Source of the DNA: Beroe ovata
Taxonomy: Eukaryota; Ctenophora; Nuda; Beroida; Beroidae
Reading direction: 5' to 3'
Assembly: GCA_946803715.1 (NCBI GenBank)
Contig: CAMPET010000199.1
Coordinates: 109,834-136,095, forward strand
DNA length: 26,262 nt
The notes beneath the pieces are model-generated. The model was not told where the DNA came from. It saw nothing but the letters and a program-made list of their open reading frames with translations, and searched no databases. Of this stretch, positions 1 through 9,199 are shown in pieces. Every line of letters begins with the position of its first letter. The stretch's first letter is position 1. A program made the translations under genes and the position numbers.

Positions 1-40
1 ACACTCACACACACACACACACACACACCTCTCTCTCTTC
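1..40. repeat. (AC)n/(CT)n microsatellite
   Basis: An AC dinucleotide run passes into a CT run and then into the TTCTCAG splice acceptor of the GPCR exon at 45. The pyrimidine stretch probably serves as the polypyrimidine tract of that acceptor. Confidence 0.9.
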
Positions 41-44
41 TCAG

Positions 45-2176
45 CTCGGTTCGCATCATCAGGAAGAGCAAGGTAATCAAGAAGACAGTCACACTCATGC
101 TGGTCGTGATACTGTCTCTGGTCACGTGGTTCCCCCATATTCTCGTGTACTTCCTCAAGACACTTGTCAGGTGAGAAGGCCGAAGCCAGGGTCAAACCAT
201 TACAAGTGTGATATTAGACAACTACCACAGCTCCAAACTGATGGCTTTGATCAGCGATTAATAATATCCGAAAATTGGAGAATTCGAATAGGGTTCATAG
301 AGTAGAGGGTTATTATAAATAGGTTTTACTCGACCACAGTTTGCTGGTCAGAATATGAATGAGAATGTAATGATGATGGATGTCTCAGGGACAAGATAAA
401 ACTGAGTGAGCAACAGTTGATGAATCTACGAATGGTGGTCTGGTACTTCTGTTACCTCAGTGCAGCACTCAATCCCTTTGTCTACGCCTTCAGGTATTAC
501 CTCCAGATTGCAGATAACAACTAGGTGAAAACTCAGTTCAAACTTTTCTCAGTTCAAACCTTTCAGTTCTAACTTCTCTAGATTTCATATAGTTGTAAAA
601 GAGTTATTTGTACTTTATCAACATGGGGTCCTCAAAGACTTCGTTGATCCTCGAACACTTAACTTCGGTTATCAGTTATTATTAGAAACTTGCCTATATT
701 TCACCATATTAGGGAAAAGTAAAATGACTGACATGAGGCACTTGGGAGCCTTACCACTCCCTTTTGGTGTTTATTTGCAGATGGTTCACAATGGTGTCCT
801 GATTTCTGGCAAATTTTGATTTCTCAATTCATTTGGTTAATTAAAAAATCACACACCATATGCGTATGACCGAAATTGGCGTTATCACTGATCACCCGAT
901 TAATCAAACTGACTATATTCTAGTGCTGTGATGATTTTACACACAGTGTGATATCAGAAATTGAACCATAATATACTAAGACTTGAGAGTCTTGGTGAAC
1001 AGATTGTATGACTTCACCCTTCCCTTCTGGCTTCCCCACTAAAACAGCCTTGCCTTGAGTCAAGCGCTATAATAAAGCGTCTGTCAAAAATAAGTGGACA
1101 AAATGTAAATGTCCGTATCAGAGCTTCTGTTTGGAGCTTGCATATCATCTCCAGTGTTTTAGAGCTAACTTGATGAATTTTTCAGGTTTTTTTCTCGAAT
1201 TTCCCGTCAATTTTTGAGGTGGAATTTTTTGAGCAAGTTGGTGTTATTAATACCTTTGAACGCACAAAAACTGAAAAGTTCGTTTTTGCTGGAAACTCGA
1301 GCGTAGGAACTTGAAATATTGGTGGGCAAAACTTAAGGCCAATACCAATCAGAATTCCAAATTATGAGTTATGAGCGTCTATACTTTTGTCCACTTTTTA
1401 ACACGCCCTGTATTATAAATATCTGTCAGAGTGGACCCTAGTGAAAGCTCTTCCAGTTAATAAGGCTCTATTATATGTCCAATCAGTGGTCCCCCTACTG
1501 AATTCCACGCGTGCTGAGGCTTGGAAGTGTCCCCTCACGAGATGGAGACAGCTGTAGCAAGTTTGAACCGTTAATTAGTCGTACAGTGGTATACGATAGA
1601 TTTGAAATCATAGAGGCTTCCCAAAGAGAGTCGTCGTCCACTCACTCGAGCCTGCCCCGGGGGCCAGACAGTGAATTTTTGAGTATAAACGATCCAGGCC
1701 CATTCGAACTATCATGCATAATATTACAAATACAATGGTTAACCCGGTGAATCCCATAATACTAACAATTTGGCCAGCATATTAAAATAATCGTTCAGTA
1801 TTGACTATTTACTGAAACCACCCCATAATCATTGCATACATAAGGATTATTAAACTGCATATCCTAAGTATATAACCTACTTACTCCCAGGCTACCAAAG
1901 TTTCAACTGGTGTTTATCGGAATGCGGAGACGCTACGTCCGCTTCACGACAACGGTCAATCGGCGGCTAAAGATCCTCGCCAAGATGAAGCCCGCGTCAC
2001 CGGCTTCACCCCGGTTTCGGCACGGCACTGACCGGGCTAACACCATGGAGATCCACCAGATAACGACAAATGACAGCTACATCTCCAACGTGGTGACATC
2101 AGTGAGAGGGAACCACACACCAGGAGGGGGAGGGCAGAACCGTCTTGTGAATCTCTCATCGAGGGACACTTCCTAG
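45..2176 (+). CDS. Class A (rhodopsin-like) GPCR, C-terminal three exons
   Basis: Three exons join in phase: 45-170, 389-493 and 1891-2176 (stop TAG). Exon 1 encodes the end of intracellular loop 3 (basic, RIIRKSK) and TM6, hydrophobic with a TWFPH motif in place of the usual CWxP. Exon 2 encodes extracellular loop 3 and TM7, ending in NPFVY, the NPxxY motif of class A receptors. Exon 3 gives helix 8 (LPKFQLVFI, then RRRYVR) and a Ser/Thr-rich cytoplasmic tail of about 75 residues. TM1-5 lie upstream of the window. Ligand class cannot be told: there are no clear aminergic or opsin signatures in TM6-7, and no retinal lysine in TM7. Donors are GTGAG and GTATT; the second intron (1.4 kb) carries a MITE. 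Family assignment is firm, subfamily unknown. Confidence 0.88.
1071..1412. mobile_element. Mariner/Tc1-like MITE in GPCR intron 2
   Basis: About 340 bp bounded by imperfect terminal inverted repeats. The left end reads GCGTCTGTCAAAAATAAG then TGGACAAAA. The right end, reverse complemented, reads ACAGGGCGTGTTAAAAAG then TGGACAAAA. TA dinucleotides flank both ends (ATAATAAAG and CTGTATTATAA), as for TA-targeting elements. There is no transposase frame, so it would be non-autonomous. The class is inferred from ends and size; the left end has decayed more than the right. Confidence 0.6.
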
Positions 2177-5067
2177 TCTGTGTTTGACCGGAGGCCGAGG
2201 ACAAGTAATCAGGAGGGAGAGAGGGCAACGTCCGACAGTTGTGCTGGTGAATGGTATTATACATGGCCGCAACATGTGACCCAGGCTGTTGTGCTGGATG
2301 TGCCGATTGCCGATATGTTGCTTTGTACAATAGTTGAGAGTTGCTGCTGGAGTGGCGATGTATTATATCGGCAAGCTCAGAGCTCAGAGACATCACACAG
2401 CGGACACTAAACTCTGAGTCTCGTCATATCGGCGTATATTGATGGTCGCCTAACGAAAGCCAATTATACCTAATAGGATTTAGGAAGATTACTTAATTTG
2501 GCGAATTGATTGGGTTCTCTCATACGAAGCCTATAATTATAGCAGCCAACTCAACGATGTCATAATGGCGGACTGAATACCTAATACTGCTGAAAGAAAG
2601 AGACTTGAACAGTGCCTGCAGGTTAATCTGCGAAAAAATTCCGGATAAATTTGAAATCGGATTTATCATATTGTATCACGTGACATATTTGGAAATTCTT
2701 TAAATGTTGAACTCATAGGTAATCGCTGCTGAAATATAGTATCACCTGCTGTCACTTGTAATGGAAACATGTCAACATTTGTGTTGGTCAGTCAGATTTA
2801 GATGAATTCCGATGAATTCAATATTTCCTTGAGATCAGCTCGTATGATATTGATTAATGGCCATGATCGAACCGTTATAAAGGTGTAGTGAGACTGCGAA
2901 CGTCAAGGGGTGACGTGAATTTCATGAACGATCGCGAATAGGATCATTTTTGATTTTAGAGAACCGAATAAACTAACTTTCTGGTATCGCAGTACTTGTG
3001 TGCTCAATGTTATTGTTACCATTATATTTGCAAGTTTTCGTGAGCAATATATTCTATATCAGTTGATTTTGCTAATGGATTCATGTTTCATCGTAGCAGC
3101 ATATCATGTAGGTATCACCTATTATAGATCCCTATATTACAGCTGCCCTGTGATAAGATCATTTCGTTCAATCTAAAGTGTTATATATCGATCCTTTGAT
3201 GAATAAAGGAGTGTGAAATGTTGTATCCACCTTTGTGACTATATCAACTTCCCAGCTGTTACAGCCAGTAGCCACACACAGAATTAATTCACTGTCCACT
3301 GAGATATAGTTTTTGGGAGTGGGTGGTTAAATCGCCACATCAGGGAAATCGGATTGGTTACACGTAACGACCGTTCGCTGACTCCTCCGGGAAGCTTTAA
3401 AACCCGGTTTATACACGTTTCAATCACTAAACCATAATACCAGAGCTCTTATTAAACCATTAACTGGGTTTTCCCAACCCGAACAGATTCCCATCAACCA
3501 GCTGTGGTTTCTATAGTGGGATACCCACTTAACCACACCATATCGCTCTTATATTATATTCGTCAATGCTCTAACAGTCCGGGAGAGAGAGGTTGTTCCG
3601 TTTTCCCAGCATTTGGACATCTTGTATCAATTTGTGGAATAAATTTCGGGGAAAAGTACGGCAAGATGTACCGATACTATAAATATGTGCTATAGTTAAA
3701 ATGAATAAGTCCAAAGGTTCTACAGTTGTAAGTGGGTTGGGGAAAGCTCCGGTTTATTAACTCGGAGCATTTGAATACGATTTCCAGGAGTGCAGCTCCT
3801 GTTTCAAGACGAGTAGATAGGCATAAATCACTATTCCAGCGGCTGATGGGATGGATGTAAGCGCCGCGCAGGGTAACCACTAACCACCGAACATTCTGTA
3901 CGATAATGAGATATTCATCTCATTCATATTGATGAGAGGTATCACTCACTCAATTATCAGTTGTTCAAAGTCATCAGCACTCCATGACAGCTGGACATCG
4001 CTCTGGGTACTTGAACTACTAGACATTTTCACTTCCGCTGAGTGTACAATTTTTGAGGTATATTCAATATTCACAGAATCAGGAACGATACCCCATTGCT
4101 TGGGCGGGTCTTGATCGTTGAACACTTTGACTCGCTAAACGCATCATTTATCTGATAATAATGCTCACGCATTACTTGTCTTGACCAACGGGTCTTCAGC
4201 TCCATCTTTGTAAATTCCACTGAACATAATGAATCATAGAGTTTTGCTGTCGACGAAATAATCGGGACGCACGTCGTATAACAGGAGTTAAGAGCTAAAA
4301 TCTAGTGTACTGGCTATCTAAACGGACGTGTTCTTGGAATTCTAAATATTTATATAATACGGGGCAGGGGGAGTTATACTGTTGGTTATATATATAAACG
4401 AGTATAAATTATAACCATCTCAGCATTTATTAAATTTAAAAATCTTACATTTCTTCAGCTTGGATCACGCTTTAAGAGTCACCAGAGAAGTTATAATATT
4501 ACGAAGATTGAACGATATTATAAATTGTCCAAAACTTTGATGGATGGAATGAGTGGCAATCATGATACCTTGAAATTTATATAACATCGTAAATACCGGC
4601 CAGTTCTGGGATAACGACATAAGTGTCTAAGCACGTCATGTGGTGCTGATTGACGACGTTATTGGTTATGGGAATGCGTGGGGATATGGAGGGGAGTTAA
4701 TTCCGTTGTGGGTTTCAGTTTCACGGATTTTCAGGATTACTTCATAAGCAGGGAAATATAATTTCCAGTCGAAATAAGACCTCACAAGAGATTACGTAAT
4801 CCATAAACGTGCCTGCGCAGACTTTTCATGAACATCAAATCTTACTGGAAAAGACACACAGACATGTAGAAATGAATGTTCTGAAACATGTCCCAGATAG
4901 TCTCCATAGCAACGGCCGTGGTATTTTTGATAAATTGCAATTATCCACCAAGACTGCTATACGGGAGCAGTCTCCAACTTGACTGTCACCTCGCTAGCTG
5001 TAACATATTTCCAACGGCATTGTCTCAGTATATCGTGTGCCATGAAGGATGAGGAAATTGAGCTTCC
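2177..5067. other. Gene-poor interval between GPCR and SOX gene
   Basis: This 2.9-kb AT-rich stretch follows the GPCR stop. The first few hundred bases are probably 3' UTR. Open frames here (for example 2180-2410, 3504-3695, 3929-4114) are under 80 codons, lack plausible splice partners and resemble no family I know. AATAAA motifs occur near 2968 and 3204 and could end the GPCR transcript. I see no tRNA, rRNA or clear transposon protein. Confidence 0.5.
3317..3535. repeat. Nested inverted repeats, possible small MITE
   Basis: An outer pair (GGGTGGTTAA near 3321 and TTAACCACACC near 3529) and an inner pair (AAAACCCGGTT near 3400 and AACTGGGTTTT near 3463) are arranged symmetrically. Each arm is only about 10 bp with a mismatch, and no target-site duplication is evident, so this is tentative. 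Confidence 0.3.
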
Positions 5068-5118
5068 CCATTGGTCCATAACCTGTCACGTGCCCAGAAT
5101 GGAGTGTTCTGATTGGCT
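5068..5118 (+). promoter_or_regulatory. Candidate SOX promoter: two inverted CCAAT boxes and an E-box
   Basis: CCATTGGTCC (about 5069) and GATTGGCT (about 5111) are inverted CCAAT boxes flanking a CACGTG E-box at 5087-5092, roughly 600 bp upstream of the SOX start. Another CACGTG lies near 5357. The elements are visible; promoter function is inferred from clustering and position. Confidence 0.35.
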
Positions 5119-5695
5119 ATTGTTGTAGCACCTCAACATTATAACACGTTATCTACAAGATATGAATGATGAGTCAGTGAGTCGGTATCCAATAAAATGA
5201 AGTGAAAACCTCCAGGTTACCAGTGATTGGGTGGTGCTTCCCTAGTGTGAAAATCACAGAGGGAAAATGAAATTATACTATTACTGATTTATATTTTGAG
5301 GGGACGTGAACTATATAAAATTCCATCAATATTACATTAAAATATTATACTGATGTCACGTGACCAATAGCCCTAGGTTTTCAATTCCTATAAGGGTCAA
5401 TCTGTTACTGTAGTATTAGTAATTGTTTCTTTGTGTTGAGCCCCGTATATGACCCCCTCAATGACTCTGCAGTACTTGAGCACGTATTTGTCATTGTTCA
5501 TAGTGAGCTGTATAATATTAGATGCGAGGACAATGTGTATTGTTCCTCAATGTGATGATTAGGTACTCATTACTACACTTCTTATAATAATTACCATAGC
5601 CGCGCGTTGTATGGCAATCACGACCATATCATCAGCCCCCTATTGTAGTACGAGTATGGACCGATTCAGTGGATAGGCAACAAATACCCAGGAAT

Positions 5696-7314
5696 ATGAA
5701 CAATGCCCCGAATTTGGGAGCCCGGGCCGATGATCACTTCATTGCGAATAACTGCAACTTTGCTGCCCCTCCTCTTGCCAATCAGTGCAATAATGATGGA
5801 GTTATGATTAGGCGAGTAGAGGCTTGCCGAGTAGCATGTCAGCAAAACGGGAATACCCCCGAGAATGCCCACATAAAGCGACCCATGAATGCGTTCATGT
5901 GTTGGGCACAGGTCAGTCTAATAGGAGTATACTTGTTTCGGGTACAGGTCACTTGGGCACATGTCAGCTATGAGTATTGAGTATCAGAGTATACTATAAT
6001 AGGTCTGGCTTATAATATGTCCAGTAGAATTTGGTCACTGTTTTCCCCATGCCCCCTATGAAAATCGTTTAAGTTACATCAGTGAATGGTTAACCTTTTA
6101 AAGAATTGGTTGGTGAAGTTTGTTAAATGTTAACCATTCGCTAAACGACCGAGTTTGTTGGTCAACGAAAACTCTTCCCCCCAATGTTCTAAAACCCATG
6201 CCTACGAAACCCCATTCATTGCTTAATGCACGAAATTTCGGAATATTTTCTCGTTATGGGCGTAAAACAGCATACTCAGTACTCACCATCGGCTGAATCT
6301 TACTGGTGTGAGGGTAAAGCTGCATGTCCACGTCAGCAATAAAGTCGATCCTGCAATATGGATACATCAGCTGTTGAAACAGATAAAAGTGAGATGGAAG
6401 ACACTCAGCTACCGATCATGTTTCATAGCAATCTGTGCCATATGCCTCGGTTAACATTTACTTTTCCGGCTCTAAATTGCATGCGCCGGGTTTCCAGCGC
6501 CAGAATACTAGACTTAATGTCTTGGGAAATGGTAAATCGGTGAGAGTTATACGTGGGGTAATTTCAGTTTTCACTGTCAAGAGTCTTTATAGCCGCTCTT
6601 TATATTGATGCATGTCAGAGTTAAAGGTACAAATAGCTCGTTATAAGGGCAGTGGGTATTTGGCATAATGTTACATAAATGTAGGATTCGTATGATTTTT
6701 GCCCCCAGTTCCAGAAGAGTCCTGAAAGTGACTTGATATGAATACTCCGAACCATGAACTCAGCATCCGACACTTTCGTAACGATAGAAACCACTTCAGG
6801 TTGCAAGACGACGTTTGGCCGATGAAAAACCAGAACTGAGGAATACGGAACTAAGTAAAATACTAGGGCAGATGTGGAAGGTAATTTCTCGTTCTGTGTC
6901 GTGTGTATTTGTCTGCGGAAGTGGTGCAGGATAAGGGTGCATGTGTACTAAGGTTATCAGAAATTCCAAATTGTTGTACCAAGGTGTTTTGTCTGCATAT
7001 AGGTGCTCTCTAATTTACCGATCGCCGAGTTCAAACTATCTGCCACTGGGTAGGGTGACATCAGGCAGGTTACGAACTACTCTTACTCAACTGGGCGTGA
7101 CCACAACTCTTAACTCCGAGTATATCCATTATCCACTCTCTAGGAACTGAATAAAGAACAGAAGACTCCTTACATCATGAAAGCAGAACAACTCCGAAAC
7201 CAACACAAGACCCAGTATCCGAACTATAAATATCGACCAAAACGCAAACGCAGTTCAAAGTTCTCAATTGTCCCGCCCCCAGAGGTACTAATTGCATGTC
7301 TGCTCGTTCTCTAG
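5696..7314 (+). CDS. SOX-family HMG-box transcription factor
   Basis: Three exons carry a complete HMG box: 5696-5911, 6800-6880 and 7144-7284 (or to the in-frame stop at 7312). The N-terminal 58 residues are low complexity. The box spans residues 59 to about 137: KRPMNAFM opening, then RRRLADEKPEL, ELSKILGQMWK, AEQLRNQHK and the closing YKYRPKRKR basic motif typical of SOX rather than TCF/LEF. The AExLRxQH and YKYRPxR elements are closest to group E/F SOX proteins as I recall them. Residue 69 is Cys where SOX proteins normally have Val (FMVW). Introns interrupt the box after WAQ (phase 0) and after WK (phase 0). The ATG at 5696 is the first in frame; an out-of-frame six-codon ORF lies just upstream at 5656. 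As a DNA-binding factor it should act in the nucleus. Exon 3 may end at a GAG/GTACTA donor at 7284 and continue downstream. Confidence 0.88.
6065..6148. repeat. Hairpin-forming inverted repeat in SOX intron 1
   Basis: Perfect 11-bp arms (GAATGGTTAAC at 6084-6094 and GTTAACCATTC at 6129-6139) extend outward to TCGTTTA / TAAACGA with a small insertion on the left side. It may be a remnant of a foldback or MITE. The rest of the 888-bp intron shows nothing else recognisable. Confidence 0.55.
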
Positions 7315-7480
7315 GCCTAGCCCAGGGCCCTGTAAAGGACGGGGCAATTCTCATGTTCCGACGCCATTACGTCACGTTTAATGATTCATAGCTTTTACTG
7401 AAAGCTTGAAGCTGCCGCAAAGCGTCCATGTCAATAGGCTAGACTATGCTTATATTTATAAAAACTTGATTTCCTAAAAG

Positions 7481-8631
7481 CTTCTTGTAAATAACCCTCT
7501 CCATCCCGGAAAGTTTTTGAGACCGAAGTCTGGGAGTCTACTCGGGCAGGAAGAGAAGCTGTCGCACAGTCCTGAGTTTTTGTGCGACATAGTTAAAGAA
7601 GAAAATGTGCTAGCAGTTAATGGTAATCAAGCTGTGAGTACAAAAAACATGTTACGCGTGTTATCGGAACTATTCTGCTCCATGAACCACTAAACCATGA
7701 TAACCGATAATCGTAATATGATTAGCATTAATCATATATATCACCATTAGCAGAATTCAGCTATTCTATACGCTATTATAGCTCAGGATAACTAATAGCG
7801 TACCTATATAATACCTATATGATTGTACATGACTGAACTCATTCTATCAATCTGTCATTTACAACTAAAGGAGATCAAGCTGTCGTACTGGGATGGATTT
7901 CATTATACTTACCTTTCAGTTAAAGAAACCATTACGCACCAAGAGCACGATGAACAATTTACGGCCTTCATTAATGGAAGATAAAATGGAAGTTCATCTG
8001 TCAAAGCTGGCAGTACCTCAGAGGTACAGCAATTGCAGGACTTTGACGGTCCGTTCTTTTCGGTCCGCTCTTTTCCTACAATCGATACAGTTACACTAAT
8101 AACAACCCACTAGAGATGTAATACCGTATGGGAGTGCTCTCGCATCGCATCGCCAGACAATTAATAGCTCGGCTTCAACATCCCCATCAGTAACATCCAA
8201 GGTAACGAAAATTTCACGATGAGTAACATGTTTTTGTCTCAGTTTCAAAATATGCAAATTTTTCTTACCCTCGACATATCTCCCTACCTCAGAGTACAAA
8301 CACAATACGTCGTCCACCCACGGCCTTCTCCCAGCTGCAGACCGGACATGTGTCTCTTATTGGAACCAACAACTCCATCCTATCTCACGGAGGCAAGCAT
8401 TACATAGAGAACTTACCAAGAAATGTGTACTTGTCTTCATATTTAAACTTAATTATGATTAGGATATGCATGCTTGAATCCAGCGAGCTCAAAGAACCGC
8501 TCACCGCTATGGCTCAATTCTCAGGATATCCCAAAACATACCAGACATTGCCCCACCAACCAGAGACGACGGATGATAAGAGCGTCTGCCCGCTCATGCC
8601 ATACATCCACTATAGCTACACCAATGACTGA
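7481..8631 (+). CDS. Candidate C-terminal exons of the SOX gene
   Basis: Open blocks downstream of the HMG box can be joined without breaking frame: 7481-7633 (51 codons, KFLRPKSGSLL to EFLCDIVKEENVL, donor GTGAGT), 7920-8012 (31 codons, acceptor CCTTTCAG, possible donor GTACCT) and 8293-8631 (113 codons, acceptor CCCTACCTCAG, ending in MPYIHYSYTND and TGA). All are phase 0, like the exon-3 donor at 7284. If right, the protein is about 340 residues, a normal SOX length. The acidic and Ser/Pro/Tyr-rich composition fits a SOX transactivation tail but has no diagnostic motif. The 7481 acceptor (CCTAAAAG) is weak, and around 8293-8420 all three plus frames are open, so exon limits are uncertain. 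Confidence 0.42.
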
Positions 8632-9199
8632 CATTTACAAACTTTTAGAATTTAGACATGAGTTTTTGCTATCTTATTAGCGCATGAAGCAAGATCTAAT
8701 AAGAAAACCTAGACTTTTACTTTAAATCATTTCTCTTCATTTAATTTCTTTGATTTTTGATAATTTTGTACTTACGTGTACTGTGAGCTTCCACTGGTTA
8801 TTTTCTCCCCAGGATTGATCACTTTCCATTTTCTATCCTATGGAGGTCTTGAGGTGAACATTCAATGAGAGCAAATATTGATAGTTCGGATAGTTTAAGG
8901 AGAACATACTTTCGTTAACTTTTCTATTTTATTTCAAATCGCATTAAATCAGTAACTTCTCACGGTTAATATGCTGTGTGATTGATAAAGAATCCACACA
9001 TTATTTCAATGTTTCACATGAATTCAACTTTTAATGGTACATTCATCTGATTCCCAGGTCTATACTAGAAGACTCGAAAAGAATCCATTTCATAGTTTCT
9101 TTCATCGTGCTTCAACAAAACTGAAAACACTCGTCTAAACGCAATCTCTCTCGAAAATAAATAAATCACAGAAATTGTCTGTATGAGTGAGCTTTAAAT
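8632..9199. other. Convergent intergenic region with polyadenylation signal
   Basis: The SOX gene (+) and CPSF4 (-) end towards each other here. AATAAA reads on the minus strand at 8928-8933, about 270 nt past the CPSF4 stop, and is a plausible signal for it. On the plus strand AATAAATAAA occurs near 9158. Nothing else is recognisable. Confidence 0.4.

Noticed and set aside
2037-2410. Overlapping open frames on both strands at the GPCR tail (minus 2037-2396, plus 2180-2410)
   Set aside because: They are antisense to or downstream of the real GPCR exon, with no splice signals or motifs; the plus one is probably 3' UTR.
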